A stretch of DNA of 64,000 nt from Elgaria multicarinata webbii (taxonomy: Eukaryota > Chordata > Lepidosauria > Squamata > Anguidae): contig NC_086172.1 of NCBI RefSeq assembly GCF_023053635.1, positions 21,977,501-22,041,500 on the forward strand, read 5' to 3'. Within the stretch, counting starts at the first letter, position 1. The number at the start of each line of letters is the position of its first letter. The position numbers were made by a program, and so were the translations under genes. The notes under the pieces were generated by a model, which had not been told where the DNA came from, did not search any database, and saw only the letters and a program-made list of their open reading frames with translations. Positions 49,001-58,107 of this stretch are shown here, piece after piece.

Positions 49001-51110
49001 CGTCCTGAACATGCAGTGTTGAAGTCACTTTTTCATCTTACGTAGCACAAATTACCTATTATCTACGGCCTTAGCTAGACCTAAGGATTATCCCAGGCAA
49101 ATGGAGGGGTCGTCCCTGCCTGCTTCCGGGATCCCCTGTGTGTCACTTGGATGTACAGGGATGATCCAGGGATATAGGCCTGGTCTAGCCATGGCCTATG
49201 AAACAGCAAAGGAGACTTGCTACAAGGGATAGCTTAGAATTTCCTTTCAAAAACTTAACTGGACATGTCATAGGTACATGCTGACTAATGAAGCTCAGTA
49301 TACAACAATTTGGGTAGTGTTTCGATGCTTTATGAGATAACATAGTTTTAAAAATTCTTTTACATGTACCTGAACTGTCTGGACTTGCGGAGACTGAATA
49401 ACGGATGGCTGAGCAGCCTGAATAACGCCATGGACTTGAACTGTCTGCCCATTAGGCAGCTGTACTAAGGTCACAGTGGGAGCAGACGATGTTGCATGAG
49501 CTGCTGGCATAGATACCTAGGAAAGAGAGAGTGTGACTCAACATTGCAAAAAACAACAACAACACAGCACTAGAAGAATGTAATTCCCCATTGTGTTGCA
49601 AAACTCTGATAGCCAGGTATCTTTGGATGGGACATATGAGCCACCCTGAATGTTTTATCAAGCAAAAATGGTCTTCAGGCAATAAATAGCTCTTGCAAGA
49701 AGCCATTATGAAAATATACAGTTGCAAATGGTTATACATGCCTTCCTTTGAAACATCTACTAGTATCACTAAAATTGTTTATATATTCCCAGTAATACAG
49801 ATGAGTGTAAGAGTAAGAGCTTTGCTTGCTGCTGTAGGTCTATAGGTCACAGAATTAAAAAGTTTTTAAAAATGGAAAACATTCAAGCTGTATAATCTTG
49901 GACATCTAAGAACCCTACATGATGCATGCAGAAATTGTGAAATTACATGTAGTCCATCATGCACCAGAAGAGGTCGGTTTCCTGGGGACAAATGCCAAAG
50001 GAATGTATATACCTTCAGTCTTACAGTTTTAGTACTGGCTTCATATTCAAGCTGGTCATCAACCAGTGCTGGGTATGAATGTTGGAAGTCTCACACTCAA
50101 ATCCCTGCTTGTTCATGAAGATTACAATGTAGTCTAATCTACTCAAAATAGAGGCTGGTTTCACACATCACACTACCCCATATGCTACGCTGGGTAGGCA
50201 GTTATGCAAGCAACCTTCTATGGTCCTCCTAGATGATCAGGCAAACAAGCTTCAGGATAGTTTATTTCATCCCTCCTCTTCCTGTAGTCCTCCCAGACAG
50301 GTATCCCAGCTTCCTTTGCAGCGGGAATACAGATCACTTGAGAGGAGCAGAATGGCAGCAGTAAGTTTGGCTACTCTTGCAAAGCAGCTTTGTCGCTGAT
50401 CTCCACGACCCATGCTGTGTGATAGACAACATGCTACCCCACCATAGGCAATTTCTCAGACTGTGGGTTCTCAGGGCGGCTAATTTGGGGGAAATAACGC
50501 ACAATGGAGCCCCCCCCCAGAATCTCACAGACAACATGCTTAACCCGTCATGGGTTGTTATGGAAAACGCCCCATCATAGCTTAGCATTTTGTGTGAGTC
50601 AGAGAGAATGAATGAGCACTGCAAAGTGCGATGAACATGATTACTATTACTAATGACTGTGAAATCTGAATATTTCTCTATTAGAAGATCGGTCTAGCAA
50701 CTGCACGTTTCCCCCCTTCCTAGCCTTTCCAGAGTAACCTTTACTAGCTCAACACCATATGTACTGGAATTTTGTAAAGTTGATTTTAATAATACTGATG
50801 TTTATTTTTTCCAATCTCAAGACTGTTACTCAAAGGCCATTTCTGGATGGCCATATCTCAGCTTAATAAGCTGAGATATGCACAAGCATTTTGATTGCAC
50901 ACACTGTTTCCTGCTTTATCACAATTGGAAAATAATATAATAATAACAATAACAACAACAACAACCCGCCTCTCCCTTTGGATTGAGGCAGGGAACAACA
51001 TTAGTACAACAAATCAAAACATCTTAAAAATTCTTGGGTTTCACATTCATCTGGGTAGGCCTGCTGGAAAAGGCTAGTCTCTAAAGCTGTCTTAAATTCA
51101 GAGAGAGAGA

Positions 51111-51165
<55 letters not shown>

Positions 51166-52660
51166 AATTTTATGAATCTCCTCCGGCAAGCCATTCCACA
51201 GTCTGGGGGCGACAGAAGAAAAGGTCCCTTGGGTAACAGTTGTCAGCCTAGTTTTGGCTGACTGAAGTAAGTTCTCCCCAGAGGACCTGAGTGTGCAGGG
51301 CGGACTGCAAGGCGATCCTGCAGGTAACCTGGACCCAAAACATGTAGGGCTTTAAAGGTAATGGCCAACATTTTGTACTTTGCCCAGAAGCTAATAGGCA
51401 GCCAGTGAAGTGATTTTAATGTTGGGGTAATATGCTCACCCCTAGATGTACTGGTGGACCAATCTGGCTGCCATATTTTAAACTAATTGAAGTTTCCGAA
51501 CTAGTAGCCCTATGTACAGCGCATTGCAGAAGTCGAGCCTTGAGTCTTCCGACTCTAGGAAGGGGCGCAGCTGGCGCAACAGCCGAAGCTCATAGTAGGC
51601 ACTCATACAAATTATGATTAGTAGCTATGGAAGAAGAAAGTATATTTTCAATTTTTGTGAACTGCCCAGAGAGCTCCAGCTATTGGGCGGTATAGAAATG
51701 TAATAAATAAATAAATAAATAAAGGATATTAAACCAACTTCAAATTGGCTTGTTTCAAAGCTGGTAACTACGATTTCCCAGTTCAGATGAAATGAGAAAT
51801 GATGGTTAACTGGAGATGTCTAGGTTTCTTGTTGTGCACCACAAAGGGAGGAGAGGAGAGTTTGTGTGCAAGGAAAAGTTTTGTGCATAAATCATCTTAA
51901 TAAGTCAAGATATGATCATTTCAACCAAGTGTAAATGAGTTCAATTTGTGGCAATTAATCTAGTTACAGCCTTTCACTTTTCAGATTCCATAAGAAATGT
52001 TACTGTTATAAACATTAATTGACCGCAATTCTTTTTTGAGTTTCGCTTTAATATTCAATGAGAGTTATGTGTTGACGTAATTCATTGGACTTGTCTTGCC
52101 TACTAGCCCGTTCAGAATAAATGTGGCTGGAAAGTGGCAACATGCCAGCAGTAGAGCAGCTGGAAGCATTACCCTCAAATCCCTACCCAGAAGCCTCTGT
52201 GGTCATGCTTAGCACAGAAGAGGGATTAGGACAAGGTGTCTGTGCACATGTGCGTCCAGCCTAACAACTCACTATTTACTGCTGGACTGGCATTCTGGCA
52301 TGGCTGGTCTTAACTATTACCCTAGGCAGTAATCGCCTCCGTGAGTGAAACTTTGGTATGCGGGTAGGGAATCTGCAAGGCAGCTGATGCCATTTAGGTG
52401 ACTGGGTTGTCAAATCAACCAGGGAGGTTCTTCCCTTTTTAAAAACAAGACAAGGGGGAAATGTCTGTTTTGAAATGGGAAAATTGAGAACGCGGGGATG
52501 GAGAAAACAGCACACACAGCAAATCAGTCCAAAAATGAATTCGTACCTGGGCTAATGTTGCAATTTGTGGCTGCGCCTGTACAGTCATCTGTTGGCTTTC
52601 TGCTTCTGTAACAGCCGCGTCTCCACTCTGTTGGTTCTCTGCGCCAGATTCCATGGTCAT
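34854..52660 (-). CDS. CREB1: CREB1: cAMP-responsive element-binding protein 1 (seven coding exons)
   Basis: The coding exons in reading order are 52660-52547, 49516-49370, 45965-45865, 42544-42402, 39821-39639, 37319-37169 and 34998-34854. All splice phases agree and give 327 residues, the CREB-delta (CREB-327) length. The order is Q1 region, kinase-inducible domain with RRPSYR (Ser119 here, Ser133 in the 341-residue form), Q2 glutamine-rich activation domain, then the basic region and leucine zipper. The protein is a nuclear bZIP factor that binds TGACGTCA sites and recruits CBP/p300 once phosphorylated. From memory only three residues differ from human (ENQQ to ESQQ; ETSAPA to EAAAPA). The 42-base alpha exon was not seen. 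Confidence 0.97.
36093..36182. mobile_element. Palindromic MITE ('AGTAAGTCCCACTGA' family)
   Basis: It reads AGTGCACTCCTATGCCTGTA, then ATAAGTAAGCTTCAGCG, TTCAGTGGGTTTTACTAG and a closing GAATGCAGGCTTA. The Harbinger-like hairpin follows directly. Confidence 0.55.
36186..36469. mobile_element. Harbinger-like MITE, long hairpin with TTA target duplication
   Basis: The ends are GGGCTCATCTACACC and GGTGTAGATGAGCCC, with TTA on both sides (36183-36185 and 36470-36472). A 3-bp TTA/TAA duplication is the PIF/Harbinger signature. The arms share TATAAAAGGC, GAAGTGCACTGACAA and TTGTTGGGGCCCA, making a 284-bp foldback. No coding sequence. Confidence 0.8.
37169..37319 (-). CDS. CREB1: CREB1 coding exon 6 (end of Q2, start of basic region)
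   Basis: It encodes residues 230-280: AASGDVQTYQIRTAPTSTIA, then PGVVMASSPALPTQPAEEAA and RKREVRLMKNR. The acceptor CTTCTTAG gives phase 1 at the start. The donor follows AACAG as GTTTGTG, a less common but valid donor. The RKREVRLMKN stretch is the first half of the DNA-contacting basic region. Confidence 0.97.
37403..37649. mobile_element. Palindromic MITE carrying a ~106-bp nested insert
   Basis: The MITE ends (TCACAATCCTATGCATGTTT at left; CTTTTTTCTGTCTATACATG and ATGGCAACC at right) belong to the 'GCAATCCTATGCATGTTTAGAC' family. Between them, 37425-37530 carries TGTTAGATCAAT at its start and ATTGATCTAACA at its end. The host sequence resumes with CATGTTTAGAC. The insert behaves like a very small terminal-inverted-repeat element. 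Confidence 0.6.
37924..38340. mobile_element. Harbinger-like element, long form (417 bp)
   Basis: The ends are GGGCATGTCTACACC and GGTGCAGACATGCCC. Flanks are TTA at left and TCA at right, a TTA duplication with one change. The 3' part keeps the core GGGATCCCCTGTGTGTCATG and CACAGGGATGATCCCAGG. The GC-rich centre has a CGGAGCGCCTGAAGAGCTCC inverted repeat. It makes a local CpG-rich patch that is not a promoter. Confidence 0.7.
39639..39821 (-). CDS. CREB1: CREB1 coding exon 5 (Q2 activation domain)
   Basis: It encodes the end of Ile169 to the first base of Ala230: AITQGGAIQLANNGTDGVQG, LQTLTMTNAAATQPGTTILQ, YAQTTDGQQILVPSNQVVVQ. This glutamine-rich constitutive activation domain contacts TFIID. 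The acceptor is TGCTTTCAG and the donor CAAG followed by GTAAGAG. All residues match the human protein as I recall it. Confidence 0.97.
40107..40196. mobile_element. Palindromic MITE ('AGTAAGTCCCACTGA' family)
   Basis: It has ACCCTACACATATCTACTCA, GAAGTAAGCACCATTGCG, then GGAACTTATTCCCAATGT, AAGTGTGTATAGCATTGCAG. Both arms are clear. Confidence 0.65.
41529..41850 (+). mobile_element. tRNA-derived SINE with Bov-B-like tail (Sauria SINE type)
   Basis: The head has pol III promoter boxes: an A-box-like TGGTGCAGAGTGGTAAGC and a B box GAGTTCGATCCCAGC. The tail (TCAGCAATGACTCAAGTGCT, TTGCACGAGAGG, then a TTTCCTTTCC repeat) resembles the 3' end of Bov-B LINEs. This head and tail combination is the Sauria SINE design known from squamates. 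It is about 320 bp and nearly full length. Confidence 0.75.
42402..42544 (-). CDS. CREB1: CREB1 coding exon 4
   Basis: It encodes the last base of Arg121 to the first base of Ile169: KILNDLSSDAPGVPRIEEEK, SEEEAAAPAITTVTVPTPIY, QTSSGQY. The ILNDLSSDAPG helix is the part of the kinase-inducible domain that docks on CBP KIX. EAAAPA replaces mammalian ETSAPA. The acceptor is CCCTTTTAG and the donor ACA followed by GTACGTG. Confidence 0.97.
42789..43062 (+). mobile_element. tRNA-derived SINE (second family) with (AAT)n tail
   Basis: The head reads GCAGTGTGGTGTAGTGGTGA (A box) and GGGTTCTAGTCCCCACTC (B box). The body has TGACTTTGGGCCAGTCACAG and TACCTCACAGGGTTGTGG. The 3' end is GGCAGGATATAAATGCAAT followed by (AAT)n to 43062. 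The 44077 copy is collinear. Confidence 0.85.
44077..44313 (+). mobile_element. tRNA-derived SINE (second family)
   Basis: It is collinear with 42789: GTAGTGTGGTGTAGTCGCTA, TTTCTAGTCCCCACTCAG, GGACCAGTCACAGACTCTCA and GGCAGGATATAAATGTAATA. It is more diverged and ends in an A-rich TAAATAAAT tail. Confidence 0.85.
44722..44836. mobile_element. Palindromic MITE ('CCAACCTGGTGCCCTCC' family)
   Basis: The left arm CCAATCTGGTGCCCTCCAGA, then TGTTGGACTGCCACTCC, faces GGGACTTGCAGTCCAACACA, then TCTGGAAGGCATCAGACTG. Confidence 0.7.
45865..45965 (-). CDS. CREB1: CREB1 coding exon 3 (kinase-inducible domain, phospho-Ser)
   Basis: It encodes residues 88-120 and two bases of Arg121: ISTIAESEDSQESVDSVTDS, QKRREILSRRPSY. 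The RRPSY motif is the PKA/CaMK phosphorylation site that switches CREB on, and the ESEDSQES cluster holds known CK/GSK sites. The acceptor is TATATCTAG and the donor CTACAG followed by GTAGGAA. In mammals the alternative 14-residue alpha exon would join just before Ile88. Confidence 0.97.
46140..46617 (-). mobile_element. L2 LINE, 5'-truncated, ORF2 C-terminus and tail
   Basis: The minus strand translates to KERLLPYVPTRTLRSSTGAL, LREPLPKEVRQVATRRRAFS, AVAPRLWNELPREVRLAPTL, then FRRQLKTFLFTQYF and a stop (46372). This is the conserved end of an L2-clade ORF2. The 3' region ends in ACCGCCCAGAGAGCTTCGGC-type sequence and (TAAA)n at 46148-46175. Confidence 0.85.
47877..48450 (-). mobile_element. 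L2 LINE, 5'-truncated, ORF2 C-terminus and tail
   Basis: The minus strand reads LELTFKAVNSLGPGYLKECL, LPYVPAQTLRSSTGALLREP and RRAFSAVAPRLWNELPREVR (48086-48367). Upstream, an LHWLPVQVQA-like stretch extends to about 48450. It is collinear with the 46140 copy but longer at its 5' end. The 3' end is a (TAAA)n run at 47880. Confidence 0.85.
49066..49199. mobile_element. Harbinger-like MITE, 'GGCCTTAGCTAGACC' ends
   Basis: The left end GGCCTTAGCTAGACCTAAGG faces the right end GGTCTAGCCATGGCC. The core has CGGGATCCCCTGTGTGTCAC and GTACAGGGATGATCC. It is the same type as 26266 in inverse core orientation. Confidence 0.7.
49370..49516 (-). CDS. CREB1: CREB1 coding exon 2 (Q1 region)
   Basis: It encodes residues 39-87: VSMPAAHATSSAPTVTLVQL, PNGQTVQVHGVIQAAQPSVI, QSPQVQTVQ. 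It is 147 bases and phase 0 at both ends. The acceptor is CTTTCCTAG and the donor CAG followed by GTACATG. All residues match mammalian CREB1 as I recall it. This is the glutamine-containing Q1 activation segment. Confidence 0.97.
50930..51620 (-). mobile_element. L2-like LINE fragment with (GA)n expansion
   Basis: It is collinear with 20076-20385 (GTAGGCCTGCTGGAAAAGGC, CCGGCAAGCCATTCCACAGT, TGGGTAACAGTTGT) and extends much further (CTAATAGGCAGCCAGTGAAG and beyond). A (GA)n microsatellite at 51101-51163 has grown inside it. It has no surviving long frame. Confidence 0.65.
51645..51722 (+). mobile_element. L2 LINE 3' tail
   Basis: It reads TTTGTGAACTGCCCAGAGAG, CTCCAGCTATTGGGCGGTAT, then a (AAAT)n end. 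It is the tail part only. Confidence 0.75.
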
Positions 52661-52668
52661 TTAGTTAT
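52547..52668 (-). CDS. CREB1: CREB1 coding exon 1 (start codon)
   Basis: It encodes residues 1-38: MTMESGAENQQSGDAAVTEA, ESQQMTVQAQPQIATLAQ. The ATG is at 52660-52658, and 52661-52668 is 5'UTR after a CATTTTAG acceptor. An in-frame TAA lies immediately before the ATG, which fixes the upstream limit. The second ATG (codon 3) sits in the stronger ACCATGG context, so some initiation there is possible. The donor is CAG followed by GTACGAA. Ser22 replaces mammalian Asn. Confidence 0.96.
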
Positions 52669-53602
52669 CTAAAATGATAATGATTTGCAGCATTATTATT
52701 ATTATTGATTTAACTCTTTCATGTGAACTCTGTAATTTTCATTTTTAAGTTTAAATTATAAAATTTGCACTGGATGTTAAATGCCCTATTAATTATAGTT
52801 ACCAATTCAATGCCCTATTAATTAGTTATATTAGAACTTTTGCTTACACATCTACTGATTGTGGCAGTTCTGGTGGGAATTAAGAGAGAACAGTGAAAAT
52901 GAATCAGGAGTGACACACACCAAAAGCACAACCCTGATCCGCTTATGGATGCTGCCTCTATAATGATGCTGGGGGATCCCCACTTCCCTCTCAACCCCCA
53001 CCCCCCAGACGAAAGCCCCCTGCATTCAGCATGTCTCCCTGATCCTTGGGAGAGCCCTTCTGAGGGGAAGGGAAGTCAGCTTCCACCAGCACCGTTTCAC
53101 ATGCTTTTGCTTTGGATCCAATTCTTTGCTTCCTATGTTACACATGATATCCAAGAAACACAAGATCAACATGGCTGGTCAAATGAAAGATCAAAGTAAC
53201 ATAAAAAGAGAGTTACTTACAACCTATGTGGCAAAACTGTATCTGCAAAGTCAGAGTTGCAACAAAATGCCAACCAAGAATTTCTGGCGTGAACTAAGCC
53301 CAATTATGATTTTGTAGAAGATTAGTTAGCTATGACAAGGAACGACATGCTACCTTTCACAACATTCCTTTTAATGTGACATCAGAATTAAACAGAATGA
53401 TTTATGAACCCAGAGAGCTAGAAAGGACTTGGTTTCAATGAAATGTTTAATATTTAGCACATCTGAACCCTCGTGATATCTAAATGAAATAAATACTAGC
53501 CCACTACAAGCAACAGAACTTCACCAGGCACACTAGCTATCGTGGGGAAAAATGCAGATGTCTGAGTGTTTCTCCTGAAACAAAAGGAACAATGAAGCTT
53601 AT

Positions 53603-53617
53603 GGGGGGGGGGGGGGG
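53603..53617. repeat. G homopolymer
   Basis: A run of about 15 G within the CREB1 5' intron. Confidence 0.9.
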
Positions 53618-53789
53618 AAACAGGTGGCAGGAACTTTTGCAATGGTTTACTGATCTGTATGTTATAGCAAACAACGGTTTTCACAAAAGTGAAAACTGAA
53701 GATGAAGCCACATATGACAGCTGAGATTCTACAGTTCATTCCCCATCTTTGAACGAGGCCACTGTCTTTAGTACCACTCTGGTAGAAAT

Positions 53790-54240
53790 ACAATCTGTAC
53801 TGCAAGAAATTCACTGGTTACCATTTAGTTTCTGGGCCCAAATTTAACATGTCCAGGATATCTGAAAAATGCCTTTTCCGATCTATATCTCCCTATGCTT
53901 TAAAATCTAGAAATGAAGCCTGTTTGTGGGTTGCACCACCATCAAAGGGGACACTGGTCGCTACTGGAAACAGGACATTTTTTGTGGTGGTCCTTTGATG
54001 GGAATTTCTTCCCATCAGAAATAATATCCACTTGATTGGACCTTTTAGGCAGGCAACAAATACTTCTTTTAAGATATACTTTTGGGTTACAGGTGGTTGG
54101 AAGCCACTGTTTTCAAAGGTAGAGCCATTTTATTTTGTGACTGCTTTATTTTTAACTTACTAATTGCAATTCTTATATTTAGGTTGTGAGCTTATTTAAG
54201 AAATCTGGTAGAAAATGCCATTTTATGAATTTGATTGAAA
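53790..54240 (+). mobile_element. Old L2-like LINE fragment
   Basis: The plus-strand translation retains a LHWLPF motif and broken stretches such as GCTTIKGDTGRYW in the order expected for the end of an L2 ORF2, interrupted by many stops. The T-rich 3' region and GGTTGTGAGC follow. Confidence 0.45.
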
Positions 54241-55132
54241 TAGTCTCTTGGATTGAGAGACTAACTACAAGTCATGCATTGCTTTAGAAAAGATTGTGAA
54301 CAGATTAAACGTACAAATAAAATTAGAAAGTGAAGATTTAGTTTTGCTGCTAAAGAAAAATTTATTTAGATCAATATTATTCCCTTTTCTTCTGGTACAA
54401 TAGGACTGTTAGCATAATCCAGCATCACCACTTGATTGTTTAGAAACATATTATTTATCAAATACTTCATTGTTCTTACCTTTGTAACTCAAGAACTGAA
54501 TTTCGAAACCACACATTCTTGGACAAGGCAAGTTCTAAAAAGGTTAATGAGAAAAGGAAACCCTGAAATATATTGAACACACTTCTTATTGCACAATGAA
54601 CAAATCACTGGGCATATATGTTATTTCTATTTTTTAAAAAAGTGATGATAGGTTATCAGATCAAGAAGGAGGAAAATGCTCACCTTTATAGGATTATTTT
54701 TATTGTTGCTATCACTTCATTTCAGTTTGTTTCACACTTCATTTCAGTTTGTTTCACATTATAGAAGAGTCACAGGATTTGATGCCTACAAAGCTAGAGA
54801 TGCTGGTACTTTAAGCATAAACAAGGCTGACAACTCTGTGACTAAGAAATCTACAAAGACCTAAAATTACAGATTTTATGCATCTTCTTCCTTCATTCCT
54901 TTTTTAAAGTAGTTGAAAAGCACCAGATCCAAACATTTCAGAATCAAATCTCTAGCCCGTTCTCAAATGGCCATAAAAGGCTGAAAAAGCAGGAAAAAGA
55001 CCAAAATGCTAATCGCTGGAGTGTAGAAATGCTCCACTTAAACCAAAATTGCAAAGGTAGCAAGGAGACCACAATAAAGAAGCATGGATGTGCATACGGA
55101 AGGGGGAAAGCCAACTGTGCTTGCAGAGTCAT

Positions 55133-55215
55133 TTACAGCACAATCCTATGCATCTTTACTTGGAGGTTAAGTTCCTCTGTGCTCAGTTAGGCTTACTCCC
55201 AGGAAAGCGGCAAAA
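55133..55215. mobile_element. Palindromic MITE ('AGTAAGTCCCACTGA' family)
   Basis: It reads ACAGCACAATCCTATGCATC, TTACTTGGAGGTTAAG, TCAGTTAGGCTTACTCCCAG and GGTTGCAGCC. Both arms are recognisable. Confidence 0.6.
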
Positions 55216-55337
55216 GGTTGCAGCCCTCCTCAGTGGTAACGGAAGCCTGCATGTTCAGCCATTAATTATTTTAGGTCTCGACACTGAAAATTACCTTGTA
55301 ATTAATGAGCACCGACGTACTTACTGATCAAAATGTC

Positions 55338-55397
55338 AACCGCCCAGAGAGCTTTGGCCATTGGGCGGTATAAAAATGCAATAAATAAATAAATAAT
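55338..55397 (+). mobile_element. L2 LINE 3' tail
   Basis: It reads AACCGCCCAGAGAGCTTTGG, CCATTGGGCGGTATAAAAAT and a (AAAT)n end. Confidence 0.8.
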
Positions 55398-56299
55398 GTT
55401 AAAATGAGTATATGATCACTATCAAATTTGGGATACATCCAAATTAAAAATGTCTATTTACAAACTAATTTTCAGGGCGAAAAATATTTAATTACGAAAG
55501 ACTGCTGCTGCCATCACAGGTGTTGGCTTGGATCCTAACTAATTGCTCTGTGAACTGAAGAGCTCCTTCGACATGCAGAAGGGACTCTGATCCAGCAGAC
55601 CTCCGCTGGAGGAAGAGGGGGGTGGGAAATGATTTTCACTGATGCCCCCTTCCCCTCTACAGGCCACTTAACCACTCCCCACCCTGTTTCAGATTTTGGG
55701 GGCTGTAGGAAGAAAGGGGAAATGCTAGAAATGGCCTCCCTCCCTCTGCCACGGGTGGAAACATTTCATGAGCGAAACTCCATTGAGGGGATGCCCCCGC
55801 AAGCCCACTTCTCTAATTTCCAGGAGAGCCGAGAGCACAACTGAACAGCAGAGTGCAGAGGTCATCCTAAAATATTAAGGCAAGTCTACCGTTGAAACTT
55901 TCAAGAACGGTAGAAATGTAAGGCTGCCATTGCAGCCCATTTGTGGGTTAGAACTTTGAAAGAAAAATGGATTTGGTGTCGGAATTGCTCCTTGCCTCAC
56001 CCACCACTTTTTGCTGAGGTTAGCAGCTCTGACTTTTCAAGATAAAAAGGCAAAACTGCCTGTGTCCCGGTGGGTCAGTGGAAGAGAGAGGTGGTGAAAC
56101 AACACCCAGTGCCACTATTCCCTCCCAACGTTCCCACTTTTCGTGTTTCGTTGAGGTAGCCTCTGCCCAAAGCACCTAGTCCAGAAATTACCTCTCCTCT
56201 CAACTTCTTTAGCTTCCTCTCAGCCTCTTTTGCCCACACAGCCTCCTGGGGAATCTTGCCCCTTTTGGGGTTTCAAGGTTCATACCCTGAAAAGGCCTC

Positions 56300-56425
56300 T
56301 TCTGTATGTAAAATAGTTGCACGGAAGAATTTCATCAATATGGTTTTTCTGCTGTGATAAGCAAAAAGCCCTCTCAGACAGACTTTTCCACTCTATGCAA
56401 CTCTTGAATGTACAGGAGCCCCAGA
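56300..56425. mobile_element. Relic of the 23929-type long-hairpin MITE
   Basis: It shares GCCTCTTCTGTATGTAAAAT, AGTTGCACGGAAGAATTTCA, GATAAGCAAAAAGC and TACAGGAGCCCC blocks with the 23929-24247 element. The ends are lost. Confidence 0.4.
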
Positions 56426-56544
56426 ATGTGTGGACCTGGCAAATGTACACCTCCCCCATCCCACTCCTTGGCTATCTCTAAATCATAATATTCCCCTTCC
56501 ATTTCATTCCATTATCCTTTTCATAGCCTGTCTTTTAATCTTAT

Positions 56545-56715
56545 ATCAATTTCTGCTGCATGGTTTTATCCTGGTTGTGCTTTTTATACTGTATTTTGTA
56601 TTTGTGGTTTTAGATATGTTGGTTGTGTTATTATGTTCTTCATGGTTTTAATTTTTCTGAACCACCCAGAGAGCTTCGGCTATTGGGTGGTATAAAAATG
56701 TAAAAAAAAATTAAA
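56545..56715 (+). mobile_element. L2 LINE 3' region
   Basis: It reads GCATGGTTTTATCCTGGTTG, TGCTTTTTATACTGTATTTT, then CACCCAGAGAGCTTCGGCTA and an A-rich end. It mirrors the minus-strand copies at 46140 and 47877. Confidence 0.8.
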
Positions 56716-57733
56716 AAAATTATGGGAAAGTGCCTCAGACCCATATTCTCCTTTGTGGCCTCTTTTTGGACTATAGCTACACCATCAACTGTTTTCCTAG
56801 GGCAAACGAGACATTACTTTAATAGCGTGTTTTGCAATCATCCCCCACCTCCCCAGTAATGAGTGTGAGGGTAGGGAGGGGAAGTCCCACATTTCATCAG
56901 GACTGTAACATGCATAAGAGAGAGGTTTTACTGTTCCCTCCCCACCTACAATCCCAAAGAAAATTCTGCTGCCTATAGTGATCAGCATTAGTAAAAAAAT
57001 CCTCCCATTTGTGATGAAAAATGTGGGGAGAAAACCCACCACACTTACTATCGATTAAAAAAACACACCAACAGACCTGGTTGCTAACTCTGCAATTAAA
57101 GTAATGCCTACTTTGGTCTCAGTCCCCTACTTTTTAGTTTTTCCTAACTTCTTTTCTCCAGCTACCATGGATTACTAACCCTTAGCTTGATTATTTATCT
57201 AGTGCCAACTATGTACACTGAACTTCAAAAGGAACAGGTATGACAAGTCCTTACGCAAGGAGCTTACCAATAAAAATATTCATGGGAAAGCAGCAAAGCA
57301 ACGGAAAAGTGGAGCTCTTGAGTTACATGTTGCTTAATTGCAATAAGGTAAAAGCAGAGCTTGACTACCTCCTGGGACTTCTTCGCACTGAGTTTGCCCA
57401 TACTGCTTCTGCCTGTTAAGTCGGTGTGTGCATTTTCCTAAGGCAAGCTGATCTTTTGTCAATTCACGAAGCTAAACATCATTCCAAGACACGCCACAGC
57501 TCAGGCAATAGGTGTCAGAGGCTGCCACCAATCCCTTAGCATATTACAATATCAAAGACATATGGAGTGTTGCGTTGTTGATCTCACAAAAGAAAATCAC
57601 AACTCTTTAATTTATTAACTTGCAGGTCATACAAGAACTTGTACTTTAGCAAGAGATCAAAGTTTTAGTTCCTATTGATAGAGGGCAAGTATAATACAAC
57701 CCAATGTATGAGTAAAGCAAAAGGCAGGATACA

Positions 57734-57734
<1 letters not shown>

Positions 57735-57785
<51 letters not shown>

Positions 57786-57793
57786 CAACACAA

Positions 57794-57841
<48 letters not shown>
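57735..57841. repeat. (AAT)n plus (GA)n compound microsatellite
   Basis: GGCAGGATACAAAT, a SINE-type 3' end, leads into (AAT)n to about 57784, then CAACACAAA and (GA)n to 57841. Confidence 0.9.
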
Positions 57842-57844
<3 letters not shown>

Positions 57845-57928
57845 ACATTTATTCTTAAGTTTTAAGTATTCACTGTCCAAAATATTACCACCCTTGGACT
57901 AATTACCCACAAACAAAACCTTACTAGC

Positions 57929-58107
57929 TTAAATATAACTATTTGCAAGCAGGCTGTTTCAAACTGCAAATGAATGAATGAATGAATGAATGAATGAAAC
58001 TTTATTGAATAAGTCTTCTGACCATTTCAAAAGATCACGTCATCTTAAAAAACATATAGGCATTAATTAAATATAACTATTTGCAAGCAGGCTGTTTCAA
58101 ACTGCAA
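57929..58107 (-). mobile_element. Short retroposed insert between 41-bp identical direct repeats
   Basis: Positions 57929-57969 and 58067-58107 are identical 41-bp direct repeats (TTAAATATAACTATTTGCAA, then GCAGGCTGTTTCAAACTGCAA). The 97-bp insert (57970-58066) reads on the minus strand as a 3' fragment ending TTCAATAAAGTTTCATTCAT and a (TTCA)n tail. This looks like a 5'-truncated non-LTR retrotransposon with an unusually long target duplication. The family is not recognised. Confidence 0.65.

Larger units (their letters stand above)
45966..49369 (-). other. CREB1: CREB1 intron expected to hold the alpha exon
   Basis: The intron contains two L2 LINE fragments (46140 and 47877) and a Harbinger-like MITE (49066). 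I searched the minus strand for a 42-base exon encoding SSCKDLKRLFSGTQ and saw none. Other sequence is unassigned. Frames around 48086-49008 are L2-derived or chance. Confidence 0.7.
49517..52546 (-). other. CREB1: CREB1 intron
   Basis: The intron contains the L2-like fragment at 50930-51620 with its (GA)n run, a plus-strand L2 tail at 51645-51722, and a decayed 'ACAACATGCT'-type palindrome at about 50150-50600. The rest is unassigned. Confidence 0.8.

Noticed and set aside
57735-58000. Regular short repeats as a possible CRISPR-like or satellite array
   Set aside because: They are simple (AAT)n, (GA)n and (TGAA)n microsatellites without spacers.
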